Below, one piece after another: positions 37,392 to 43,948 of a stretch of DNA of 43,948 nucleotides. A program made the translations under genes and the position numbers. This DNA is from an uncultured Pelagibacteraceae bacterium. Its GTDB lineage: Bacteria; Pseudomonadota; Alphaproteobacteria; Pelagibacterales; Pelagibacteraceae. Within the stretch, counting starts at the first letter, position 1. Each line of letters begins with the position of its first letter. The stretch lies in the NCBI GenBank assembly GCA_902570545.1, contig CACFYO010000005.1, positions 1 to 43,948 of the forward strand, read 5' to 3'. A model generated the notes under the pieces. It was not told where the DNA came from. It was given only the letters and a program-made list of their open reading frames with translations, and ran no database searches.

Positions 37392-38339
37392 ATGAAACTT
37401 ACAAAAGAACAAATAAAAGATATAAAAGATCAACAATCCCAAAATAATGTAACTAAAAGAGTTACGGCTCCTGAATTAGAAAAAGTATTATATGAAGCGA
37501 TGCCAGCTTTAGATCACGGCTTTATAAGAGTTATTGATTATATGGGTGATGATAGTTCGATTGTTCAGTCTGCGAGAGTCTCTTATGGTAAAGGAACTAA
37601 ACAAGTTTCAACAGATAGCGGTCTAATAAAATATCTAATGCGTCATTGGCATAGCACTCCTTTCGAAATGTGCGAAATTAAATATCATGTAAAATTACCA
37701 ATATTTATCGCAAGACAATGGATTAGACATCGTACAGCAAACGTCAATGAATACTCTGCAAGATATTCTATTTTAGATAAAGAATTTTATTTACCCGATC
37801 CACAAAATTTAGCTGCTCAATCAATTGCAAACAGACAAGGTAGAGGTGATGTGATTGAGGGAGATCAGGCAAAGCAAGTTTTAGAACTTTTAAAAAATGA
37901 TGCTGAAAGAACATATGATAATTATGAAACTATGCTTAATCAGAAATTTGATGGGTCTACAATTGATAAAAATAAAAAAGGATTAGCTAGAGAGTTAGCG
38001 AGAATGAACCTAACTTTGAATACGTATACCCAGTGGTATTGGAAAACTGATCTTTTGAATCTAATGAATTTTTTAAGATTACGTGTTGACCATCATGCTC
38101 AATATGAAATTAGAGTTTATGCAGATATAATGTTGGATACATTAAAAAAATGGGTTCCTATTACATACGATGCATTTATGGATTATAGAGTAGGTGGTAC
38201 AGAAGTCTCCGCTAAGGGAAAAGTTATTATTCAAAAATTATTAAAAGGTGAGGTAATAAATTTAGAACAATCTGGACTTTCAAAAAGAGAGTGGAATGAA
38301 CTTATGGATGCTTTTGAAATTACAGATAAGATTGTTTAA
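37392..38339 (+). CDS. thyX: FAD-dependent thymidylate synthase ThyX
   Basis: 315 residues. The ThyX motif RHR-x7-S is present as [11 protein letters not shown] (residues 112-122). Methylates dUMP to dTMP with methylene-THF and FADH2, so thyA is not needed. Stands alone on the plus strand, divergent from tmRNA and convergent with the mrp gene, overlapping it by 20 bases at their 3' ends. Length somewhat above the minimal family size because of N- and C-terminal extensions common in alphaproteobacteria. Confidence 0.97.
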   Translation: MKLTKEQIKDIKDQQSQNNVTKRVTAPELEKVLYEAMPALDHGFIRVIDYMGDDSSIVQSARVSYGKGTKQVSTDSGLIKYLMRHWHSTPFEMCEIKYHVKLPIFIARQWIRHRTANVNEYSARYSILDKEFYLPDPQNLAAQSIANRQGRGDVIEGDQAKQVLELLKNDAERTYDNYETMLNQKFDGSTIDKNKKGLARELARMNLTLNTYTQWYWKTDLLNLMNFLRLRVDHHAQYEIRVYADIMLDTLKKWVPITYDAFMDYRVGGTEVSAKGKVIIQKLLKGEVINLEQSGLSKREWNELMDAFEITDKIV

Positions 38340-39144
38340 TTTCCTCAGCAAATTTTAAATAAATTTTTGTAATTTCATGATCTTGGTCTTTTTCGACTAT
38401 AGGAATTCCCATATCTCCATATCTTCCAACATCAGGGTTTATTGGTATTTGTCCTAAAAATTTCTTCTTAAATTCTTGTGCGGTTCTTTCAACACCATTC
38501 TCTCCAAAAATTGCATATTTTTTTCCATCATCTCCGGTAAAGTGACTCATATTGTCAATTAATCCAATAATATTTACTTTTAATTTTTCAAACATTCTAA
38601 TTCCTCTTTTTACATCTTGGAGTGCTATCTCCTGAGGAGTTGATACTATGATTGCGCCATCTACATTAATTTCTTGTGCAAATGTCAGTTGAGTATCACC
38701 AGTACCTGGGGGCATATCAACAATAATAAAGTCTAAATCTTTCCAACCAACTTTTTGAGTAAATGTTTTAATGGCACTAGTAACCATTGGTCCTCTCCAG
38801 ATCATCGGTGTTTGCTCATCTGTCAGAAATCCAATGGACATACATTGAATATCATACTTTACAATTGGTTTTAAAGTTTGACCGTCGCTATCTGGCTTTT
38901 CATTTATAGAGAATAGTTTTGGTAATGAAGGTCCATAAATATCAGCATCTAAAATTCCGACTTTACATCCAACAGTTTTAAGGGCTAAAGCTAAATTTGT
39001 TGCAAAAGTAGATTTTCCAACACCTCCTTTTGCACTAGATATTGCAATTGTAAATTTAGTCCCTGGAATTGGGTTTCTTTTGAAGGTTTTTGGCTCAGTT
39101 TTTGCCTTCATTGTGTCACTAAGACCTACTTTTTTATCATTCAT
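38320..39144 (-). CDS. apbC: Mrp/ApbC/NBP35-type P-loop ATPase, iron-sulphur carrier family
   Basis: 274 residues. Deviant Walker A KGGVGKST (39-46), [10 protein letters not shown] (67-76), MIWRGPMV, and VDMPPGTGD (142-150) place it in the Mrp/ApbC/Ind1 group that loads or transfers [4Fe-4S] clusters. The N-terminal MIP18/DUF59 domain of longer Mrp proteins is absent; about 30 polar residues take its place. The CPxC pair that binds the bridging cluster in the typical NMSYF-CPHC segment is missing: here residues 199-210 read [12 protein letters not shown]. Divergent from hflK by 53 bases. Confidence 0.92.
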   Translation of the reverse strand: MNDKKVGLSDTMKAKTEPKTFKRNPIPGTKFTIAISSAKGGVGKSTFATNLALALKTVGCKVGILDADIYGPSLPKLFSINEKPDSDGQTLKPIVKYDIQCMSIGFLTDEQTPMIWRGPMVTSAIKTFTQKVGWKDLDFIIVDMPPGTGDTQLTFAQEINVDGAIIVSTPQEIALQDVKRGIRMFEKLKVNIIGLIDNMSHFTGDDGKKYAIFGENGVERTAQEFKKKFLGQIPINPDVGRYGDMGIPIVEKDQDHEITKIYLKFAEEIKQSYL

Positions 39145-39158
39145 AAAAATACACTTAC

Positions 39159-39189
39159 CTTGTTTTTGAATATAAAGACACTATATAGA
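39159..39189 (+). promoter_or_regulatory. candidate hflK promoter (RpoH-like or sigma-70)
   Basis: CTTG (39159-39162), 17-bp spacer, ACTATAT (39180-39186) resembles CTTG-N17-CYTATNT with one mismatch. A sigma-70 reading of the same DNA is TTGTTT (39160-39165), 18 bp, TATAGA (39184-39189). Either would give an mRNA with a very short leader before the ATG at 39198. Confidence 0.38.
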
Positions 39190-39197
39190 ATGTCATA

Positions 39198-40298
39198 ATG
39201 GCAATTTACAAAAATCAAAGTCCATGGGGAAGCCCTCCAGGTAGTGGTGGAGGAAGTGGAAATGGTGGAGGTTTCAGAAGAGGCCCAACACCTCCTAATT
39301 TAGATGAAGCAATTAAAAAACTGCAAGATACTATAAATAAATTTACTGGAAGTGGTACAGGCGGTAAAAAACCTATTATATTAGGTTTGATCATTTTAGT
39401 TGTAATTTGGGCATTGAGTGGTTTGTATAGAGTTTTACCTGATGAACAGGGCGTGGTCTTAAGATTTGGGAAGTTTGTAAATACCACTCAACCAGGATTA
39501 AATTATCATTTTCCATTTCCGATTGAGAGTGTGTTAACTCCAAAAGTTACAAAAGTTAATAGAATGGACATCGGTTTTAGATCAGAAAGAGATAGTGGAT
39601 TTGGTCAAGGCGGCGGTGTTGCGGATGTTCCAGAGGAAAGCTTGATGCTAACTGGTGATGAAAATATTGTTAATATAGATTTTTCAGTATTTTGGGTAAT
39701 AAAAGATGCTGGAAACTTTCTTTTTAAAATTCAAGATCCAGAAGGTACAGTAAAAGCCGCAGCAGAAACTGCAATGAGAGAAGTGATTGCGAGATCAAAT
39801 ATTCAACCTATTCTTACAGAAGGAAGAGCGGTTATTGAAAGAGATACTCAAGATATAATTCAGGGAATACTTGATGAATATGAAAGTGGAGTTCAAATTA
39901 CACAAGTTCAAACTCAAAAAGCTGACCCACCAGACCAGGTTATTGATGCTTTTAGAGATGTGCAAGCTGCAAGAGCTGATATGGAAAGATCAAAAAACGA
40001 AGCAGAGGCTTACGCTAATGATGTAATACCAAGAGCTCGGGGAGAAGCTGCAAAAATTTTACAAGCTGCTGAAGCTTATAAAAAAGAGGTTGTTGCAAAA
40101 GCAGAGGGTGAAGCAAGTAGATTTTTATCAATTTACACTGAGTATGCGAAAGCAAAAGAGGTTACTCAAGAAAGAATGTATTTGGAGACAATGGAACAGG
40201 TTCTTGCTGATATTAATAAAATTATAATTGATAAGGACTCAGGCTCAGGTGTTGTACCATATCTTCCATTACAAGAATTAAAATCAGGGACAAACTAA
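39198..40298 (+). CDS. hflK: FtsH modulator subunit HflK
   Basis: 366 residues. A Gly/Pro-rich cytoplasmic N-terminus (1-35, GSPPGSGGGSGNGGG), one membrane helix (about 59-75), then an SPFH/band-7 domain (about 76-300) beginning YRVLPDEQGVVLRFGKF, and a coiled-coil C-terminal part. With HflC it forms a large periplasmic cage around FtsH and modulates its access to membrane substrates. Its stop shares a base with the hflC start. First gene of hflK-hflC-DUF2065-degP-miaA. Confidence 0.96.
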   Translation: MAIYKNQSPWGSPPGSGGGSGNGGGFRRGPTPPNLDEAIKKLQDTINKFTGSGTGGKKPIILGLIILVVIWALSGLYRVLPDEQGVVLRFGKFVNTTQPGLNYHFPFPIESVLTPKVTKVNRMDIGFRSERDSGFGQGGGVADVPEESLMLTGDENIVNIDFSVFWVIKDAGNFLFKIQDPEGTVKAAAETAMREVIARSNIQPILTEGRAVIERDTQDIIQGILDEYESGVQITQVQTQKADPPDQVIDAFRDVQAARADMERSKNEAEAYANDVIPRARGEAAKILQAAEAYKKEVVAKAEGEASRFLSIYTEYAKAKEVTQERMYLETMEQVLADINKIIIDKDSGSGVVPYLPLQELKSGTN

Positions 40299-41158
40299 TG
40301 AAAGCTGGAAAATTTATATTACCCATTATCATTTTGATAGGAGCAACTTTATTCTTTTCAATATTTATAGTTAAAGAAGTAAATCAAGCTATAGTTCTAC
40401 AATTTGGTGATCCCAAGAGAATTATTTTAAAGCCAGGTTTAAACTTTAAGCTACCTTTTATTCAAAACGTGGTGTTTTTAGATAAAAGAGTTTTAAATTT
40501 AGATACTCCGCCAGAAGAAGTTATTGCATCTGATCAAAAACGTCTAATAGTTGATGCATTCGCAAGATTTCAAATTATTGATCCATTGAAATTTTATATT
40601 TCCGTAGGAAACGAAAGAGTTGCGAGATCAAGACTAGCAACGATTATTAATTCAAGAATAAGAAATGTATTAGGTCAGCAAAAACTACAAACATTATTAT
40701 CTGAAGACAGATCAAAGCAAATGGCTTTAATTCAACAAGGTGTTAACAATGAAGCTGAAAACTTTGGTATTAAGATAGTTGACGTGAGAATTAAAAGAGC
40801 TGATTTACCTCAAGCAAATAGTGATGCAATCTTTAGGAGAATGCAAACTGAAAGGGAGAGAGAAGCAAAAGAATTTAGAGCAAAAGGTGCTGAAATGGCA
40901 GTTACCATAACATCAACTGCAGATAAAGAAGTTACAGTAATTCTAGCTGACGCACAAAAAAAATCAGAAATTATGAAAGGGGAAGGCGATGGTCAAAAAA
41001 ATAAAATTTTTGCCGATGCATTCGGACAAGACCCTGAATTTTTTGGATTTTACAGAGCAATGCAAGCTTATCAAAATGCTTTAATTGGTGGGGAAACTTC
41101 TATGATTTTATCTCCTGACAGTGAATTTTTTAAATTTTTTGGAAATAAAGAAAAATAA
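40298..41158 (+). CDS. hflC: FtsH modulator subunit HflC
   Basis: 286 residues. One N-terminal membrane helix (about 5-23), SPFH domain (VKEVNQAIVLQFGDPKRII), helical region with RMQTEREREAKEFRAKG, and a C-terminal segment DPEFFGFYRAMQAY typical of HflC. Partner of HflK in the FtsH supercomplex. Seventeen bases separate it from the DUF2065 gene. Confidence 0.96.
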   Translation: MKAGKFILPIIILIGATLFFSIFIVKEVNQAIVLQFGDPKRIILKPGLNFKLPFIQNVVFLDKRVLNLDTPPEEVIASDQKRLIVDAFARFQIIDPLKFYISVGNERVARSRLATIINSRIRNVLGQQKLQTLLSEDRSKQMALIQQGVNNEAENFGIKIVDVRIKRADLPQANSDAIFRRMQTEREREAKEFRAKGAEMAVTITSTADKEVTVILADAQKKSEIMKGEGDGQKNKIFADAFGQDPEFFGFYRAMQAYQNALIGGETSMILSPDSEFFKFFGNKEK

Positions 41159-41175
41159 ACAATTTTTTATATAAG

Positions 41176-41361
41176 ATGAGAGAATTGATCATTGCATTTG
41201 GTCTTTTCCTATTTATCGAAGGTATTTTGTATGCCTTATTTCCATCAAAAATGAAAAATATGTTAAAAAAACTTGATGCTGTAGCTGATAAACAACTAAG
41301 AACTGGTGGTTTAGTATTTGCAATTATAGGATTTATAATTATTTGGTATTTAAAGACATGA
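41176..41361 (+). CDS. DUF2065 (YjeT-like) small membrane protein
   Basis: 61 residues with two hydrophobic helices (about 3-20 and 45-60) and the family pattern EGILYALFP followed by MKNMLKKL. Function unknown. It sits directly after hflC, as yjeT does in E. coli, which suggests a link with the HflKC-FtsH complex, but that is inference. The stop overlaps the degP start (ATGA). Confidence 0.88.
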   Translation: MRELIIAFGLFLFIEGILYALFPSKMKNMLKKLDAVADKQLRTGGLVFAIIGFIIIWYLKT

Positions 41362-42755
41362 AAAATATTTACAAAATTTTATCAATATTAATAATTTCAT
41401 TAAATTATTTTACAATCTCCAAAGCGCAGGAAATTCCTTCATCATTTGCAGATTTGGCAGAAAAATTAATGCCGTCAGTTGTAAATATTTCAACTACTAC
41501 CACCGTAACAACTAGATCAAACCCTTTGCCATTTGAATTTCCACCAGGTTCACCATTTGAAGATATGTTTGGTTCTCCTCAACAAAGACAAACTAGTGCG
41601 CTAGGATCAGGTTTTATAATTGATGAAAAGGGAATTGTAATAACAAACAACCATGTTATTCAAGGAGCTTCAGATATATTTGTTAGAGTTAATGGAGACG
41701 AAGATTATAAAGCTGAAGTACTTGGTGCTGACGCAGGAATGGATATTGCAGTATTAAAAATAAAGTCTGACGAAAAATTTAAGCCAGTAAAATTTGGTAA
41801 CTCAGACAAATCTAGAATTGGAGATTGGGTTATTGCAATTGGTAACCCATTTGGTCTCGGAGGTACAGTAACAGCAGGAATAATCTCTGCTAGAAATAGA
41901 AGCATAGGATTATCAAGATATGAGGACTACATACAAACTGATGCTTCAATAAACCAAGGAAATTCAGGAGGTCCACTATTTAATATGAACGGAGATGTTA
42001 TTGGAATTAATACAGCTATACTTGGCCAATCTGGCTCAATTGGAATAGGTTTTGCAATACCATCTAATAGTGCTCAAAAAGTTATTGATCAATTAATTGA
42101 ATTTGGAGAAACAAAAAGAGGATGGCTTGGAGTTAGAATTCAAGTAGTAGATCAAGGAATAGCAGACGCAGAAAAGCTAGATAAACCTAGAGGTGCTCTA
42201 GTTGCAAGTGTTGCGGATAATAGTCCATCCGATAAAGGAGGAATTAAACCTGGAGATATAATTTTAGAGTTTGATGGAAAACCAATTAATGAAATGAAAG
42301 AACTACCTAAAATTGTTGCTGAAACGGATGTTGGAAAAAAAGTAATTGTTAAAGTTTGGAGAAATAAAAGAGAAATTACAAAAGAAATAGTTCTTGGAAG
42401 ATTAGAAACATCTGAGGACTTTAAAGCACAAAAACCTGTAATTGAAAAACCAAAAGTGAGGAGAATTGAAGGTTTAAAAATCGATGTTCGTTTATTAAGT
42501 AAAGATGATATTGAGGCTAGAAACCTTCCAAAGAGTACAAGTGGAGTAGTAATTACAAAAATAGATAAAGATAGTCCAATTAATTATCTTCAAGTAAATA
42601 ATGTTATTGTTGAGGCCAATAGAAAAAAAATTAATACAATAGGTGATCTTGATAATGTGGTAAAATTGAAATTAAGAAGTGATGAAAATAACTTACTGAT
42701 TGCAATATATAATAACCAAAATCAAAGAACATATGTTGGTGTTAAATTAAAATAA
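41358..42755 (+). CDS. degP: periplasmic serine protease, DegP/HtrA (Do) family
   Basis: 465 residues from the ATG at 41358, which overlaps the previous stop as ATGA and starts a normal signal peptide (1-23, ending SKAQ); a TTG 15 bases upstream is less likely. Trypsin-like domain with catalytic His99 (TNNHV), Asp129 (MDIAV) and Ser203 (GNSGGP); two PDZ domains follow (about 265-355 and 370-460). Degrades or refolds misfolded periplasmic proteins. Four bases before miaA. Confidence 0.96.
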   Translation: MKNIYKILSILIISLNYFTISKAQEIPSSFADLAEKLMPSVVNISTTTTVTTRSNPLPFEFPPGSPFEDMFGSPQQRQTSALGSGFIIDEKGIVITNNHVIQGASDIFVRVNGDEDYKAEVLGADAGMDIAVLKIKSDEKFKPVKFGNSDKSRIGDWVIAIGNPFGLGGTVTAGIISARNRSIGLSRYEDYIQTDASINQGNSGGPLFNMNGDVIGINTAILGQSGSIGIGFAIPSNSAQKVIDQLIEFGETKRGWLGVRIQVVDQGIADAEKLDKPRGALVASVADNSPSDKGGIKPGDIILEFDGKPINEMKELPKIVAETDVGKKVIVKVWRNKREITKEIVLGRLETSEDFKAQKPVIEKPKVRRIEGLKIDVRLLSKDDIEARNLPKSTSGVVITKIDKDSPINYLQVNNVIVEANRKKINTIGDLDNVVKLKLRSDENNLLIAIYNNQNQRTYVGVKLK

Positions 42756-42759
42756 CCAA

Positions 42760-43668
42760 ATGGACCTTAAGTCCAAAATAGTATTAATTTCAGGTCCTAC
42801 AGCATCAGGCAAATCTAAACTTGCATTAAAAATTGCTAAAAAAATAAATGGGGAAATTATAAATGCAGATAGTATGCAGGTCTATAAAGAATTGAGGATA
42901 TTGACTGCTCGACCTTCGGAAATTGATTTAAAAAAAATAGAACATCATTTATATGCTTTTAGAACTGTTAAAAAAGATTTTTCATCTGGCGAATGGTTAA
43001 AATTAGCCAAAAAAAATATAAAAAAAATTAGAGATAAAAATAAAATACCAATTTTAGTTGGTGGGACCGGTCTTTATTTTAAAGCACTGACTGATGGCTT
43101 GGTAAAAATTCCAAATATACCAATTTCTTTTCGTAATAAAATAAGACGAATGAAAATTAGTTTAGGTCAAAAAAAATTTTATTCAAAACTCTTAAAAATC
43201 GATCCATCAGTAAAAAATAAGATTGACCCAACTGATGCTCAAAGAACTATCAGAGCTTATGAAGTTATTTCATTTACAAAGAAATCAATTTTTGAATGGT
43301 ATAAGAAAACAAAACCATCTTTTAAAAAGGAGCAATTTATTAAAATTTATATTGATTATCCTAGAGATGAACTAATCAGTAAAATTTCTTTAAGAGTAGA
43401 TCAAATGATAAAAAATGGAGCTATTCAAGAAGTTAAGGATTTTTTAAAGCTTAATTTGAAGAGTGATAGTAACATCTTCAAAGTTATAGGAATAAGAGAG
43501 ATTAAAGAATTTATTGATAAAAAAACTTCTATGCATGATTTAAAACTAAATATTGTTATAAAAACAAGACAATACGCTAAAAGACAGAGAACTTGGTCTA
43601 GAGGTCAAATGAGAGATTGGCAAAAATTTGATGCTGAGGATCTTTCAAAATTTATAAAAAAATTATAA
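42760..43668 (+). CDS. miaA: tRNA dimethylallyltransferase MiaA
   Basis: 302 residues. P-loop GPTASGKSK (11-19), NADSMQVYKELRILTARPS, GGTGLYFKAL and the C-terminal RQYAKRQRTW are family signatures. Adds a dimethylallyl group to A37 of tRNAs reading UNN codons, using DMAPP from the MEP pathway. At the end of the hflK-degP run; the degP-miaA-ilvB order is found in other alphaproteobacteria. Confidence 0.97.
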   Translation: MDLKSKIVLISGPTASGKSKLALKIAKKINGEIINADSMQVYKELRILTARPSEIDLKKIEHHLYAFRTVKKDFSSGEWLKLAKKNIKKIRDKNKIPILVGGTGLYFKALTDGLVKIPNIPISFRNKIRRMKISLGQKKFYSKLLKIDPSVKNKIDPTDAQRTIRAYEVISFTKKSIFEWYKKTKPSFKKEQFIKIYIDYPRDELISKISLRVDQMIKNGAIQEVKDFLKLNLKSDSNIFKVIGIREIKEFIDKKTSMHDLKLNIVIKTRQYAKRQRTWSRGQMRDWQKFDAEDLSKFIKKL

Positions 43669-43684
43669 AAATCCTCACAATAAC

Positions 43685-43714
43685 TTGACCAATGAGTACA
43701 ACTTCAGCTAGATT
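43685..43714 (+). promoter_or_regulatory. candidate promoter in front of the acetolactate synthase gene
   Basis: TTGACC (43685-43690), 18-bp spacer, TAGATT (43709-43714). Transcription would start about at the ATG (43721), implying a leaderless mRNA. Weak -10, so uncertain. Confidence 0.3.
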
Positions 43715-43720
43715 GGATGA

Positions 43721-43948
43721 ATGCCAAAATTTTATTCAGGAGCTGAGATAGTATTCAAATGTTTGGAAGATCAAAATGTTAGTCACATATTTGGTTATCC
43801 GGGAGGAGCAGTCCTTCCAATATATGATGAATTAAAAAATTTTAATTCAATAAAACATATTTTAGTAAGACATGAACAGGGCGCAGGGCACGCCGCAGAA
43901 GGCTATGCAAGATCAACTGGAAAACCAGGTGTATTGTTAGTAACTTCA
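43721..43948 (+). CDS. ilvB: acetolactate synthase large subunit, N-terminal part (cut by window edge)
   Basis: The first 76 codons are present and the gene continues past the right edge. Translation begins [15 protein letters not shown] and has the [14 protein letters not shown] motif and [21 protein letters not shown], which includes the catalytic Glu that activates thiamine diphosphate. Condenses two pyruvates (or pyruvate and 2-oxobutyrate) in Val/Leu/Ile synthesis. An in-frame stop (TGA) immediately upstream of the ATG fixes the start. 52 bases separate it from miaA. Confidence 0.95.
   Translation, partial: MPKFYSGAEIVFKCLEDQNVSHIFGYPGGAVLPIYDELKNFNSIKHILVRHEQGAGHAAEGYARSTGKPGVLLVTS

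Noticed and set aside
43692..43751. Possible 19-residue leader peptide overlapping the acetolactate synthase start
   Set aside because: It lacks runs of Ile, Val or Leu codons expected of an attenuator and no terminator hairpin follows before the gene.
1..43948. Mobile elements, prophage, CRISPR array, restriction or defence genes
   Set aside because: I looked for transposase motifs, terminal repeats, regularly spaced repeats and nuclease/methylase motifs and saw none; the only phage-like signal is the RuvC-like gene at 5082-5570.

Overview
The window is a gene-dense, strongly AT-rich stretch of core bacterial chromosome (roughly 70% A+T by eye). Gene content, gene order and the protein sequences point to an alphaproteobacterium of the SAR11 group (Candidatus Pelagibacter or a close relative). 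Supporting signs are very short intergenic gaps, Lys/Asn/Ile-rich proteins, a circularly permuted two-piece tmRNA of the alphaproteobacterial type, and classic alphaproteobacterial neighbourhoods (tkt-gap beside zapA; tol-pal-cpoB-tilS-ftsH-folP-glmM; hflKC-degP-miaA-ilvB; glyQS-ppdK). I assign the group from recall of these arrangements, not from a database search.

Layout: 1-2190 (minus) gap (partial) and tkt. 2244-5570 (plus) a coiled-coil protein, zapA, 5-formyl-THF cyclo-ligase, a YmdB-type phosphoesterase, yebC and a RuvC-like nuclease. 5628-18352 (plus) the envelope-spanning Tol-Pal system, then cpoB, tilS, ftsH, folP, glmM, thiD and purA. 18349-22806 (minus) rpoH, rluD, a two-gene ABC exporter and tsaC, with a tRNA-Arg lying antisense inside the block. 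22827-25841 (plus) the isoprenoid-start operon xseB-ispA-dxs. 25838-28589 aroC (minus), pdxH (plus) and a long-chain polyprenyl diphosphate synthase (minus). 28700-35096 (plus) an S49 peptidase, glyQ, glyS and ppdK. 35093-36924 (minus) nadC and nadA. 36983-37391 tRNA-Leu (plus) and tmRNA (minus). 37392-43948 thyX (plus), mrp/apbC (minus), then hflK-hflC-DUF2065-degP-miaA and the start of the acetolactate synthase large subunit gene (plus).

Functional links: FtsH (11967) and its SPFH regulators HflK/HflC (39198) are both encoded here with a DegP-type periplasmic protease and the heat-shock sigma factor RpoH. Both ftsH and hflK are preceded by a CTTG-N17-(pyrimidine/AT-rich) element that could be an RpoH promoter. 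Dxs, IspA and the polyprenyl synthase give three steps from pyruvate/glyceraldehyde-3-P to the quinone tail. tmRNA rescues stalled ribosomes, and its tagged products are typical FtsH/Clp substrates.

I see no mobile element, prophage, CRISPR array, restriction or defence cassette; this is housekeeping DNA. The points most worth a second look are: a RuvC-like nuclease that resembles phage-type enzymes and sits where ruvC-ruvA-ruvB would be expected, with ruvA and ruvB absent; four tail-to-tail gene pairs that each share one palindromic TTAA for both stop codons; a permuted tmRNA with a 12-nt intervening segment, a 9-residue tag and a non-canonical T-loop; a tRNA-Arg antisense within a minus-strand gene block; and an AT-only hairpin directly in front of rpoH.
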